Notes under the pieces: model-generated | Told to the model about the DNA's origin: nothing | The model's input: only the letters and a program-made list of their open reading frames with translations | The model's database searches: none | Assembly: GCA_023150375.1 (NCBI GenBank) | Contig: JAKLLA010000010.1 | Span: forward strand, 1-64,000 | DNA length: 64,000 nucleotides | Source of the DNA: Burkholderiaceae bacterium | GTDB lineage: Bacteria > Pseudomonadota > Gammaproteobacteria > Burkholderiales > Burkholderiaceae_C | Direction: 5' to 3' | Shown: positions 49,979 through 58,466 of the stretch, piece after piece | How the letters are laid out: each line of letters opens with the position of its first letter | Numbering within the stretch: the first letter of the stretch is position 1 | Program-made: the position numbers and the translations under genes

Positions 49979-51094
49979 TCAGGCTGGCCAGCAGGCGCCG
50001 AGGATGCGCGTTCCCCGTGCGCCGGTGACGGCCGGGTGGCTGCCGGTCTGGCGTTCCACATGCTGCCGCGCCAGCCAGGCGAAGGCCGCCGCCTCCACCT
50101 GCAGCGGTGGCAGGCCCCGCGCAGCGCTGTCGACCACCGCTGCAGCGGGCAGCCGGCGGGCCAGGCGCCGCATCAGATCCGCATTGAGTGCACCGCCGCC
50201 GCAGACGATCACTTCGCTGCAGTCCGGCTGTTGCTGCAGGATCGGCGTGGCGATCGTCGCGGCGGTCAGCTCGCACAAGGTTGCCTGGATGTCGCGTGCA
50301 TCGGCCTGACGCCCCCAGGCGGCCAGTCGCTCTTCGAGCCAGCCGGCGTGGAAGAGGTCGCGGCCGGTGCTCTTGGGGGGTGGCAGGTGGAAGAAGGGTT
50401 CGTCGAGCAGCCGCTGCAGCAGCGTGTCCAGCACCGCGCCGCCGGCGCTCCAGTCGCCGTTCGGATCGAAGGGCATGCCGAGGTGTTGCTGCACCCAGTG
50501 ATCGAGCAGGGCATTGCCGGGGCCGCAGTCGAAGCCGCGCAACGGCCCGTGGCCTCCGAGCAGGGTGACGTTGCCGATGCCGCCGATGTTGACCACGCTG
50601 CGTGGTCGACCGTCGCGACCGAACACCGCGGCATGGAAGGGCGGCACCAGCGGTGCCCCCTGGCCGCCGGCGGCCACATCGCGGCTGCGGAAATCCGCGA
50701 CGACGTCGATGCCACAGAGCTCGGCCAGCAGCGCTGGCTGGTTGATCTGGACGGTGTAGCCGCTGCCGTCGTACTGCCCTGGCCGGTGCCGGATGGTCTG
50801 CCCGTGGGCACCGACGGCTCGCACGGACGCGGGAGGTTCGCCCGCCAGCAGGGCCTGGACGGCCTGCGCATAGGCCCGCGCCAGAGCATTGGCCGCCAGG
50901 GCCGACCTGTGCACCTCGTCGGCGCCGCTGTGCTGCAGGGCCGCCAGCTGCGCGCGCAGGTCGGCGTCGAAAGGCAGGTGCACATGCCGCAGCACACCCT
51001 GCCAGACGCCGTCTGCCGAAAAGCTGCACAACGCACCGTCCACCCCGTCCAGCGAGGTGCCGGTCATCAGGCCGATGTAGCGCGCCGCAGCCAG
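49979..51094 (-). CDS. anmK: Anhydro-N-acetylmuramic acid kinase, probable CTG start
   Basis: This cytoplasmic kinase of peptidoglycan recycling turns anhydroMurNAc plus ATP into MurNAc-6-phosphate. Motifs are YIGLMTGTSLDGVDGAL (phosphate/sugar site), VGAHGQTIRHRPG, SVVNIGGIGNVTLLG, FDCGPGNALLDHW and VIVCGGGALNADLMRRL. The first in-frame ATG (51067) would begin in the middle of the conserved YIGLMTGTS strand. The frame stays open upstream, and CTG at 51094 has GGAG 7 bases before it, giving a 371-residue protein of normal length. The start is therefore assigned to CTG by inference. It begins 4 bases after the M23 peptidase stop. Confidence 0.88.
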   Translation of the reverse strand: MAAARYIGLMTGTSLDGVDGALCSFSADGVWQGVLRHVHLPFDADLRAQLAALQHSGADEVHRSALAANALARAYAQAVQALLAGEPPASVRAVGAHGQTIRHRPGQYDGSGYTVQINQPALLAELCGIDVVADFRSRDVAAGGQGAPLVPPFHAAVFGRDGRPRSVVNIGGIGNVTLLGGHGPLRGFDCGPGNALLDHWVQQHLGMPFDPNGDWSAGGAVLDTLLQRLLDEPFFHLPPPKSTGRDLFHAGWLEERLAAWGRQADARDIQATLCELTAATIATPILQQQPDCSEVIVCGGGALNADLMRRLARRLPAAAVVDSAARGLPPLQVEAAAFAWLARQHVERQTGSHPAVTGARGTRILGACWPA

Positions 51095-51098
51095 GCGA

Positions 51099-52475
51099 TC
51101 ACTCCATGCGTGAGGCGGTCAGGCGCTCCAGCGGCCCACCGGCGATGGCGAGCCGGGCCTGTGCCTCGGCGGCAGTGGCCTGGAAGCGCGCCCGCGCCGC
51201 GGCGCTGATCTGCATCGCCTCGGAGCTGCGCGCGATCTTCATCGGGTCCACATGCTGGCCGCCGACCTTGAACTCGAAATGCAGGTGCGGCCCGGTGGCC
51301 CAGCCGGTGGCGCCGACGGCGCCGATGTGCGAGCCCTGCTCGACGCGCTGACCCTGGCGAACGTCGATGCGGCTGAGGTGGGCGTAGACCGTGTTGCGGT
51401 TGCCGCTGTGGCGCAGGACCACGACCTTGCCGTAGCCGTTCTGCACCCCGGCGAAGTCCACCGTGCCTTCGCCCACCGCGCGCACCGGCGTGCCGGTGGG
51501 CGCGCCGTAGTCGACGCCCAGGTGGGCGCGCCAGGTCTTGTGGATGGGGTGGAAGCGCATCGCGAAACCGGAGGTCACGCGCGAGAAGGCCAGCGGCGAG
51601 GACAGGAACAGGCGCAGCTTGCTCTGGCCGTCCGGCCCGAAATAGGCGCCGCGCTGATCGCCTTCCTGGAACCAGATCGCCTCGTGCGACTGGCCAGCGT
51701 TCAAGAAGCGCGCCGCCAGCACCCGGCCGCTGCCGGAATTCCAGGTCACTGGCTCGCCGTCGGCCAGCAGGGTCTCGTAGACCACCGAGAAGCTGTCGCC
51801 CTTGCGCAGCTCGCGGCGGAAATCGATGTCGGCGCCGAAGATTTCGGCCAGCTGCATCGTGATCGCGTCGGGCAGGCGGGCTTCGTCGGCTGCGGCGAAC
51901 AGGCTGCTCTCGATGCGCCCGGCGCCCAGGCGAACGTCGCGCTCCAGGGGGCGAAGCTCGCTGCGGGCGCTCAGTCCGTCGGCATCGCGGGTGACGGTGA
52001 TACGGTTGAAGTGCGTGGTCGACTCGGCATCGGGGGCCGGGCCGCGCACCACCAGTTCGGCCAGTCGGCCGCCGCCGGGTGCGTCCTCGCTGCGCACATG
52101 AACCAGCTTGCCGGCACGCCCGCTCAGGATCGTGCGGGCCACCGGATCCTCGCGCAGGAAGCGGGCCGCCTCGGGATCGTGCAGGCCCAGGCGTTGCAGC
52201 AGGCTGTCGGCGGTGTCGGAGCTGCGCGTGAGGTCGTTGCGGTGCAACTCGAGCGCATGCTCGTCCAGCGCCTGCAGCTGGTCGGTCAGGTGATCCAGCG
52301 CGATGGGTTGATCGATCAGCACGGTGGACTGCGGCGGGCTGTCCAGCGTGGTCAGGGGTGCGACACCGAAGGCAGTGACGGTGCTGCCCAGCAGCAGCGT
52401 CATGACGGCCGCGCTGATGGCGCGGGGGTGGTGGCGCAGGGCCAGCTCGGCACGGGCCATCCAGTTGCGCGCCAT
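51099..52475 (-). CDS. M23-family peptidoglycan peptidase (LytM type)
   Basis: This 458-residue protein has an N-terminal signal-anchor at about residues 20-40 (AISAAVMTLLLGSTVTAFGV), an OapA-like/N-terminal periplasmic domain, then a LytM metallopeptidase domain. The zinc site is complete: HLGVDYGAPTGTPV carries H-x3-D and HLHFEFK carries the H-x-H pair. It cuts cross-links or peptides in murein, in the periplasm. ATG 52475 is preferred; another ATG at 52460 is possible. Pairing with anmK links murein cleavage to recycling. The same gene order beside tyrS is common in Burkholderiales. Confidence 0.92.
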   Translation of the reverse strand: MARNWMARAELALRHHPRAISAAVMTLLLGSTVTAFGVAPLTTLDSPPQSTVLIDQPIALDHLTDQLQALDEHALELHRNDLTRSSDTADSLLQRLGLHDPEAARFLREDPVARTILSGRAGKLVHVRSEDAPGGGRLAELVVRGPAPDAESTTHFNRITVTRDADGLSARSELRPLERDVRLGAGRIESSLFAAADEARLPDAITMQLAEIFGADIDFRRELRKGDSFSVVYETLLADGEPVTWNSGSGRVLAARFLNAGQSHEAIWFQEGDQRGAYFGPDGQSKLRLFLSSPLAFSRVTSGFAMRFHPIHKTWRAHLGVDYGAPTGTPVRAVGEGTVDFAGVQNGYGKVVVLRHSGNRNTVYAHLSRIDVRQGQRVEQGSHIGAVGATGWATGPHLHFEFKVGGQHVDPMKIARSSEAMQISAAARARFQATAAEAQARLAIAGGPLERLTASRME

Positions 52476-52656
52476 CGCGCCGGAAACTTGAAACAACACT
52501 CTGGATACTGCTAGAGGGCGGCCGCGGCCGCAGCGGGTCGGTCGACCCGGGAGGCAGAGCGCCCTGAGGCGGATCTGCCGCGGAGCCGGTGCGGGGACGA
52601 CGCCGGGCGTGCAGAAGCAACGCTCTAGAATCCACACCGTGTTCAGGCCGGCGCAG

Positions 52657-52662
52657 TATAAC
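52657..52662 (+). promoter_or_regulatory. Candidate -10 box for tyrS
   Basis: TATAAC (5 of 6 to TATAAT) lies 48 bases before the tyrS ATG, in the 234-base divergent spacer between the M23 peptidase and tyrS. The -35 region at 17-bp spacing (ACACCG) is weak. The spacer shows no other clear signal. Confidence 0.4.
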
Positions 52663-52709
52663 CATGCGCTCCGGCGTTACAAGCGTAATAACCTGTAGCC
52701 GCTTTCCGC

Positions 52710-53969
52710 ATGTCCCAGCTGTCCTCCTCCGTGACCGGCGCCGCGTCGCTGCCCTCCGACCCGCCGCTGAGCGACACGCTGCGTCACGCCCTGGAGGTGA
52801 CCCGCCGCGGCTGCGATGAGCTGCTGCCCGAGGCCGACTGGATCCGCAAGCTGCAGCGCAGCGAGGCCACCGGGGCGCCGCTGCGCATCAAGCTGGGGCT
52901 GGATCCGACTGCGCCGGACATCCATCTGGGCCACACCGTGGTGCTCAACAAGCTGCGCCAGTTGCAGGACCTCGGGCACACGGTGATCTTCCTGATCGGC
53001 GACTTCACCTCGATGATCGGCGACCCCTCCGGGCGCAACAGCACCCGTCCGCCGCTGACGGCCGAGCAGATCCAGGCCAACGCACAGACCTACTACCGTC
53101 AGGCCAGCCTGGTGCTGGACCCGGCGAGGACCGAGATCCGCTACAACTCCGAGTGGTGCGATCCGCTCGGCGCGCGCGGCATGATCCAGCTGGCCAGCCG
53201 CTACACCGTGGCGCGCATGATGGAGCGCAACGACTTTCACGACCGCTTCAAGGCCGGCAACCCGATCGCGGTGCACGAGTTCCTCTACCCGCTGATGCAG
53301 GGCTACGACTCGGTGGCGCTGAAGAGCGACCTCGAGCTCGGCGGCACCGACCAGAAGTTCAATCTGCTGATGGGGCGGCACCTGCAGCAGGAGTACGGCC
53401 AGGAGCCGCAGTGCATCCTGACCATGCCGCTGCTGGTGGGACTGGACGGCGTCGAGAAGATGTCCAAGTCCAAGGGCAACTACATCGGCATCAGCGAGCC
53501 GGCCAACGACATGTTCGCCAAGATCCTGTCGATCAGCGACGAGCTGATGTGGACCTACTACACGCTGCTGAGCTTTCGCAGTGTGGCCGAGATCGAGGCC
53601 CTGCGTGCCGAGGTGGCGGCCGGGCGCAATCCCAAGGACGCCAAGGTGGCGCTGGCCAAGGAGATCACCGCGCGTTTCCACGGCGCCGCGGCGGCCGATG
53701 CGGCCGAGCAGGACTTCGCCAACCGCGCCAAGGGCGGCATCCCGGACGACATCCCCGAGGTGAGCCTGTCGGGCGCGCCGCTGGGCATCGGCGCGCTGCT
53801 GAAGTCCGCCGGGCTGGCGCCCTCCACCAGCGAGGCCAACCGGCTGATCGACGGCGGCGGTGTGCGCATCGACGGTGCGGCGGTGAGCGACCGGGGCCTG
53901 AAGCTGGACCCTGGCTGCTACGTGGTGCAGGTGGGCAAGCGCAAGTTCGCCCGCGTGCAGCTGGCCTGA
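52710..53969 (+). CDS. tyrS: Tyrosyl-tRNA synthetase
   Basis: This 419-residue class Ic synthetase charges tRNA-Tyr. The HIGH-type motif is HLGH at residues 72-75 ([18 protein letters not shown]), the tyrosine-binding block is [15 protein letters not shown], and KMSKS lies near 250 ([15 protein letters not shown]). A C-terminal S4 RNA-binding domain covers about 355-419 ([17 protein letters not shown]). The type with HLGH and the long N-terminal extension is TyrRS of the TyrZ-like bacterial branch. It is divergent from the M23 peptidase gene. Confidence 0.97.
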   Translation: MSQLSSSVTGAASLPSDPPLSDTLRHALEVTRRGCDELLPEADWIRKLQRSEATGAPLRIKLGLDPTAPDIHLGHTVVLNKLRQLQDLGHTVIFLIGDFTSMIGDPSGRNSTRPPLTAEQIQANAQTYYRQASLVLDPARTEIRYNSEWCDPLGARGMIQLASRYTVARMMERNDFHDRFKAGNPIAVHEFLYPLMQGYDSVALKSDLELGGTDQKFNLLMGRHLQQEYGQEPQCILTMPLLVGLDGVEKMSKSKGNYIGISEPANDMFAKILSISDELMWTYYTLLSFRSVAEIEALRAEVAAGRNPKDAKVALAKEITARFHGAAAADAAEQDFANRAKGGIPDDIPEVSLSGAPLGIGALLKSAGLAPSTSEANRLIDGGGVRIDGAAVSDRGLKLDPGCYVVQVGKRKFARVQLA

Positions 53970-54006
53970 CCGGCTGCCGCCGGCCCGCCCCGTCCTGGTT
54001 CTTCGC

Positions 54007-54897
54007 ATGTCCATCGGTGCCTACCTGAAGCTCTCCGTGGCGGTGGCGCTGGCCACCATCGCGCTGAAGACCGGAGCCTGGTGGCTGACCGATTCGGTCA
54101 GCCTGTTGTCCGATGCCCTCGAATCGCTGGTCAATCTGGCCGGGGCGATGTTCGCACTGGCGATGGTGACCCTGGCCGCCCAGCCGGCCGATGCCAAGCA
54201 TCCCTATGGCCACCACAAGGCGGAGTACTTCTCCAGCGGCTTCGAGGGCGTGCTGATCCTGGTGGCCGCGCTGGCCATCATCTGGACGGCCGTGCAGCGC
54301 TGGCTCGATCCGCAGCCGCTGCAGGCCCTGGGGTTGGGCCTGGGGCTGTCGGTGGTCAGTTCCCTGCTCAACGCGGCGCTGGCCTGGGCCATGCTGCGCA
54401 AGGCGCGCGAGCACCGCTCGATGGCGCTGGAGGGCGACGCGCGCCACCTCTTCACCGACGTCTGGACCTCGGCCGGGGTGGTGGCCGGCCTGGTGGCGGT
54501 GCATTTCACCGGCTGGATCTGGCTCGATCCCCTGCTGGCCATCCTGGTGGCGCTGAACATCCTGCGCGAGGGGGGGCGGCTGGTATGGGCCTCCGCAGCC
54601 GGCCTGATGGACCACGCCGTCGAGCCCGAGGTGCAGCAGCAGATCCACGCCGTGCTGGCCGGCTTCGACCATCGCACCATCCGCTTCGACCATGTGACGA
54701 CCCGGCGCGCCGGCCAGCGCCGCTACGTCGACCTGCACATGCACATGCCCGCCAGCTGGAGCCTCGGGCGGGCGGCCGCGCTGCGCGGCTCGGTGGAGCA
54801 CGCCCTGATGAGTGCCGTGCCGGGCCTGCGCGCCACGATCCAGTTGCTGCCGATGGACGTGGAGACCCACTTCAACGACGTGCACGATCCGCTGTGA
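54007..54897 (+). CDS. Cation diffusion facilitator (metal efflux) protein
   Basis: This 296-residue inner-membrane antiporter exports divalent metals (Zn, Fe, Co, Mn type) in exchange for protons. Six helices are visible, with metal-site residues in SLLSDALESLVNLAGAM (helix II) and GDARHLFTDVWTSAGVV (helix V, H-x3-D). The C-terminal cytoplasmic domain has RAGQRRYVDLHMHMPASWSL and ends with a His/Asp pattern (METHFNDVHD-like). It lies 37 bases after tyrS on the same strand. Metal preference is not predictable here. Confidence 0.92.
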   Translation: MSIGAYLKLSVAVALATIALKTGAWWLTDSVSLLSDALESLVNLAGAMFALAMVTLAAQPADAKHPYGHHKAEYFSSGFEGVLILVAALAIIWTAVQRWLDPQPLQALGLGLGLSVVSSLLNAALAWAMLRKAREHRSMALEGDARHLFTDVWTSAGVVAGLVAVHFTGWIWLDPLLAILVALNILREGGRLVWASAAGLMDHAVEPEVQQQIHAVLAGFDHRTIRFDHVTTRRAGQRRYVDLHMHMPASWSLGRAAALRGSVEHALMSAVPGLRATIQLLPMDVETHFNDVHDPL

Positions 54898-54991
54898 CGC
54901 CACTTTTTCCGGCCCCGGCAGCCGACGCCCGCGCCCTCACTCGGCCGTCCACCGCGTCCAGGCCGGGCAGCCTGTGCTCTGGAGCGCCTAC

Positions 54992-55432
54992 ATGATCGCC
55001 CTGCTGCAGCGGGTGCGTGAAGCCTCGGTGTGGGTGGCCGGCGAGCGCATCGGTGCGATCGACCAGGGCCTGCTGGTGCTCGTCTGTGCCGAGCCGGCCG
55101 ATGGGCAGCCGCAGGTACGGCGGCTGGTCGACAAGCTTCTGAAGTTGCGCATCTTCGCCGACGCCGAGGGGCGCATGAACCGCAGCCTGCAGGACGTGGC
55201 GGGTGGACTGCTGATCGTGTCGCAGTTCACGCTGGCGGCCGACCTGAGCGGAGGCAACCGGCCGAGCTTCAGTGCGGCCGCACCGGCCGAGCAGGGGCGC
55301 GCGCTCTACGAGGCGGTGCTGGCGTATGCGCGCGAGCGCCATCCCGTCGTGCAGGCAGGCCGTTTCGGTGCCGACATGCAGGTGCATCTGGTGAACGACG
55401 GTCCGGTGACGCTGCCGATGCGCATCGGCTGA
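54992..55432 (+). CDS. dtd: D-aminoacyl-tRNA deacylase
   Basis: This 146-residue enzyme hydrolyses D-amino acids (and glycine) from mischarged tRNA. The substrate-site motifs SQFTLAADLSGGNRPSF (the SQ-x-T block) and VHLVNDGPVTLPM (the NxGP-V-T block carrying the cross-subunit Gly-Pro) are both intact. ATG 54992 with GGAGCG about 5 bases upstream gives the normal N-terminus MIALLQRVREASV. It follows the CDF gene by 94 bases. Confidence 0.95.
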   Translation: MIALLQRVREASVWVAGERIGAIDQGLLVLVCAEPADGQPQVRRLVDKLLKLRIFADAEGRMNRSLQDVAGGLLIVSQFTLAADLSGGNRPSFSAAAPAEQGRALYEAVLAYARERHPVVQAGRFGADMQVHLVNDGPVTLPMRIG

Positions 55433-55487
55433 CCGCGCCAGAACGGAAAACGCCGCAGGGCGTGCGGCGCTGGTGTCGAGGGAGGGC

Positions 55488-55652
55488 GCTGGCCGCGTCC
55501 TCGCAGAGCTCGGACTCCGCCTGAGGCGTTCGCAGGTGCATAGGCACCTGCTCTCGTCCTCAGTCGGCCTGGCTGGCCGCGTCCTCGCAGAGCTCGGACC
55601 CCGCCTGAGGCGTTCGCAGGTGCGCAGGCACCTGCTCTCGTCCTCAGTCGGC
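55488..55652. repeat. Two tandem 84-bp-period structured repeats between dtd and the TctC gene
   Basis: Copy 1 covers 55488-55568 and copy 2 55572-55652, 81 bases each with about three differences. Each has an inner 8-bp stem GCAGGTGC/GCACCTGC with a 4-base loop (ATAG or GCAG) and an outer CTGAGG/CCTCAG pairing. Copy 2 contains the last two codons and stop of the TctC gene, so copy 1 is a duplicate of its 3' end. It is probably a terminator/REP-like element of the genome; a dispersed family is suspected but cannot be tested here. Confidence 0.85.
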
Positions 55653-56615
55653 GTACACGTTGGCGGCGCGGATGGCGGCGCCCCACTTCTCGATCTCGGC
55701 GGCGACGAACTTCTTGTGCTCGGCGGGATGCACGCGCGCGTCGGTCACGACGACGGCGCCGAGCGCTTCCTGCTTCTTGATGAAGTCGCTGTCCTTCAGG
55801 GCCGCCTTCAGGGCGGCGTTGACCTTCTCGACCACGGCCGCCGGGGTGCCCTTGGGTGCGTAGAGGGCGTGCCAGATCGATACGTTGAAGCCCTTCAGGC
55901 CCTGGCTGTCCAGCGTCGGCAGCTTCGACAGGGCCGGCGTGGCCAGCGGCTTGAGCGTGGTGACCGCGAAGGCCTTGACCTTGCCGGCCTCGATCTGGCC
56001 GGTGGTGTTGGTGGTCTGGTCGCACATGATGTCCACCTGGCCGCCCAGCAGGTCGTTCATCGCCGGGGCGGTGCCCTTGTACGGCACGGTGGTCATGTCC
56101 ACGCCCACCTGCTGCTGGAACAGCATGCCGCACAGGTGCGAGGCGGCGCCCAGGCCGGCGTTGGCCAGATTGATCTTGCCCTTGTTGGCGTCGATCCACT
56201 TGCGCAGTTCGGCGTAGTTGTTGGCCGGCAGGGTCGAGCGGCCGATCAGCGTCATCGGCACGTCGTTGATCATGCCGAGATACTCGAAATCGTTCAGGGT
56301 GTTGAAGGCCAGCTTGCGGTACAGGCCGGGCGAGGTGGCCATGCCGATGTGGTGCAGCAGCAGGGTGTAGCCGTCGGGGGCAGCCTTGGCCACCTTGGTG
56401 GCCCCGAGCGTGCCGCCGGCGCCGCCGATGTTCTCGATCACGACGGTCTGCTTCAGCTGGGCACCGATGGCTACGCCCAGGTCACGGGCCACCTTGTCGG
56501 TCGGCCCGCCCGCCGCAAAGGGCACCACGACGGTGATCGGCTTTTCCGGGTAGCCCTGGGCGAAGGCAGCAGTGGCAAGCAGGGTGGCGGCAGCGGCGGT
56601 CAGCAGTTGTTTCAT
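55644..56615 (-). CDS. Tripartite tricarboxylate transporter-type substrate-binding protein (TctC/Bug)
   Basis: This 323-residue periplasmic binding protein of the Bug family has the signal peptide MKQLLTAAAATLLATAAFAQ, then YPEKPITVVVPFAAGGPTDKVAR (the family's ligand-loop start), VVIENIGGAGGTLGATKVAK and a C-terminal TDARVHPAEHKKFVAAEIEKW. Bug proteins bind carboxylates such as citrate or aromatic acids and are abundant as orphans in Burkholderiales. No TctA/TctB partner is in the window. ATG 56615 has GGAGCC nearby. Its end lies in the tandem structured repeat. Confidence 0.93.
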   Translation of the reverse strand: MKQLLTAAAATLLATAAFAQGYPEKPITVVVPFAAGGPTDKVARDLGVAIGAQLKQTVVIENIGGAGGTLGATKVAKAAPDGYTLLLHHIGMATSPGLYRKLAFNTLNDFEYLGMINDVPMTLIGRSTLPANNYAELRKWIDANKGKINLANAGLGAASHLCGMLFQQQVGVDMTTVPYKGTAPAMNDLLGGQVDIMCDQTTNTTGQIEAGKVKAFAVTTLKPLATPALSKLPTLDSQGLKGFNVSIWHALYAPKGTPAAVVEKVNAALKAALKDSDFIKKQEALGAVVVTDARVHPAEHKKFVAAEIEKWGAAIRAANVYAD

Positions 56616-56746
56616 CGTGGCTCCGGGCGGATGTGGGGCTGTCGGGGGCGGCAGCACGCGCAGCCGCCGACCACCGGGGTCGGCCGCCGCGGGTGCAGCC
56701 AGGGTGAGCCGATGGTAGGCAGACAACGGCCCCGGACCATCGCGGT

Positions 56747-56758
56747 AACTACGTAATT
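56747..56758. promoter_or_regulatory. Near-palindromic site upstream of the TctC gene
   Basis: AACTACGTAATT carries a central TACGTA palindrome and is an AT-rich island in very GC-rich sequence, 132 bases before the TctC start and 30 bases after the PaaK-like stop. It could be an operator or part of the promoter. No regulator gene is adjacent. Confidence 0.3.
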
Positions 56759-56787
56759 TCGCCGCCCGACCTGCGCGGCGGAGCGTC

Positions 56788-58056
56788 CTACTGCAGGCTG
56801 CGCTGGTCGGAGATGACCTTGCCGTCGTTGGGCAGGCTGCCCGGCGCGACCAGCCGCACCTCGGCGCGCAGCTTGGTGACGTCGCGTACGCTGCCCGCGA
56901 GGGCCTCGGCCAGCCCCGCCGGGGCGTCGGCAGCGGCCTCGACCAGCAGGGTCATGCGGTCACTGGCCATCTCGCCTTCCACGACCAGGCGGCCGCGGCA
57001 CGCTTCGGGATGCCGGCGCAGCACCTCGGCCACCTGAGAAGGGTGGACGAACATGCCGCGTACCTTGGTGGTCTGGTCGGCCCGGCCGAGCCAGCCGCGG
57101 ATGCGCGGCGCGGTGCGGCCCGTCGGGCAGGGACCGGGCAGGATGGCCGAGAGGTCGCCGGTGCCGAAGCGGATCAGCGGATAGTCCGGGTTCAGCGTGG
57201 TGACCACCACCTCGCCGACCTCTCCCTCGGCCACCGGGTCGCCGGTGCCCGGGCGCACGATCTCGACGATCACGCCTTCGTCGACCACCAGCCCTTCGCG
57301 GGCCTGCGTCTCGTAGGCGATCAGCCCGAGGTCGGCGGTGGCGTAGCACTGGAAGCCTTCGATGCCCCGCTCGCGCAGCCAGTCGCGCAGCGAGGGCGGG
57401 AAGGCCTCGCCGCTGACCAGGGCGCGGGTGATGCTGCGCATGTCCGCGCCGCTCTCGGCGGCCTTCTCGACCAGGATCTTCAGGAAGCTGGGCGTGCCGG
57501 CGTAGGCTTGCGGACGCAGCTCGGCGATGGCCTGCAGCTGCAGTTCGGTGTTGCCCACGCCGCCGGGAAAGACGGCGCAGCCCAGCGCGTGCGCGCCGGT
57601 TTCCATCATCGAGCCGGCGGGCGTGAGGTGGTAGCTGAAGCTGTTGTGGATCAGCGCGCCGGGCTGGAAGCCGGCGGCGCGCATCGCGCGCGCGAGCCGC
57701 CAGTAGTCGGCGCCGCTGCCTTCGGGTTCGTAGATCGGGCCGGGGGACTGGAACACCCGGCGCGCGCCCCGGGAGACGGGCTGGCCGGTCCAGCCGATCG
57801 CGGCAAAGCCGCCCAGCGCATCTTCGGCGCGGCGGGCCTTCTGGCGCTCCAGCAGCTCGCTCTTGCGTGTCACCGGCAGATCCGCCAGCGCGGCGCGGCT
57901 GGTGACCGCGCCGGCATGCACACCGGCCAGGATCTGCGCGAAGGCCGCACTGTGGGCCTGGGCGTGCGCGATCTGCGCCGGCAGCGCGGCCATCAGGGCG
58001 GCCTCACGTTCGGCGGGGGAGCGCGTTTCCAGCGCGTCGAGGGTTGTCTCACTCAT
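56788..58056 (-). CDS. PaaK-like acyl-CoA ligase lacking the canonical P-loop
   Basis: This 422-residue protein belongs to the phenylacetate-CoA ligase-like branch of AMP-forming enzymes. Late motifs are present: YATADLGLIAYET (A5 region, with Asp where Glu is usual), PLIRFGTGDLSAI (A7), GRADQTTKVRGMFVHPSQV (A8) and LPNDGKVISD with the A10 lysine. The expected SSGTTG-type loop is replaced by VFQSPGPIYEPEGSG near residue 105, so ATP handling may differ. The gene overlaps the small upstream gene by 8 bases and follows livF, so it may activate the acid that the transporter imports. Confidence 0.8.
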   Translation of the reverse strand: MSETTLDALETRSPAEREAALMAALPAQIAHAQAHSAAFAQILAGVHAGAVTSRAALADLPVTRKSELLERQKARRAEDALGGFAAIGWTGQPVSRGARRVFQSPGPIYEPEGSGADYWRLARAMRAAGFQPGALIHNSFSYHLTPAGSMMETGAHALGCAVFPGGVGNTELQLQAIAELRPQAYAGTPSFLKILVEKAAESGADMRSITRALVSGEAFPPSLRDWLRERGIEGFQCYATADLGLIAYETQAREGLVVDEGVIVEIVRPGTGDPVAEGEVGEVVVTTLNPDYPLIRFGTGDLSAILPGPCPTGRTAPRIRGWLGRADQTTKVRGMFVHPSQVAEVLRRHPEACRGRLVVEGEMASDRMTLLVEAAADAPAGLAEALAGSVRDVTKLRAEVRLVAPGSLPNDGKVISDQRSLQ

Positions 58057-58351
58057 CGTCGTCGCTCCAGGCGCTGAGTTGTTTCTTCAGATGGATCACG
58101 AAGTCGCGCAGCTCGGCGCTCGATTTCAGGGTCCGGGTGGGCTGCCACTGCGGCGAGCCCCGCGAGGGCTGTTTGACCACCGCGGCCTCGATCGCCCCGG
58201 CGGCGACCGCGGCACGCGCGATCACCGAACCGCGCCGCTCGAAGCGACCCTCGCGTTCGGTCAGCCCCGCCTCGCGCAGATCACGCCGCAGCCGCTGCAG
58301 CGCCTCGTCGGGTTTGAACGGCGGCGGCGCAAATCCCCATTCTTCTGACAT
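58049..58351 (-). CDS. Small conserved protein between livF and the PaaK-like gene
   Basis: I do not recognise a domain in this 100-residue protein. It begins MSEEWGFAPPPFKPDEALQR, has a charged helix (LRRDLREAGLTEREGRFERR), a small Ala-rich turn (RAAVAAGAIEAAVVKQPS) and an acidic end LSAWSDDDE. ATG 58351 is chosen because GGAG lies 9 bases upstream; ATG 58360 is possible. The 8-base overlap with the PaaK-like gene points to coupled translation. The RTLKSSAELRDFVIHLKKQL segment suggests a DUF-type partner of the ligase; function unknown. Confidence 0.7.
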   Translation of the reverse strand: MSEEWGFAPPPFKPDEALQRLRRDLREAGLTEREGRFERRGSVIARAAVAAGAIEAAVVKQPSRGSPQWQPTRTLKSSAELRDFVIHLKKQLSAWSDDDE

Positions 58352-58425
58352 CGAATCCATCTCCACGGAAAGCGGTCTTTCGCCAGCGACCACCGTGGAT
58401 CCGGCTCTGCCGGTCCACTGGAGGT

Positions 58426-58466
58426 GCCCCCTCGAGGGGGCGCGCGTCAGCGCGTACGGGGGTGGG
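58426..58466. repeat. Intergenic hairpin element after livF (copy 1)
   Basis: The perfect palindrome GCCCCCTCGAGGGGGC (58426-58441) is followed by a second small stem CGCGC/GCGCG and a GGGGGTGGG run that ends at the livF stop. It resembles the element at 62061-62099 and lies at the same place relative to a liv gene. Confidence 0.75.

Noticed and set aside
55306-56199. Open frame through the 84-bp tandem repeats on the minus strand
   Set aside because: It is out of frame with the TctC-type protein, and its repeated peptide merely translates the structured DNA repeat.
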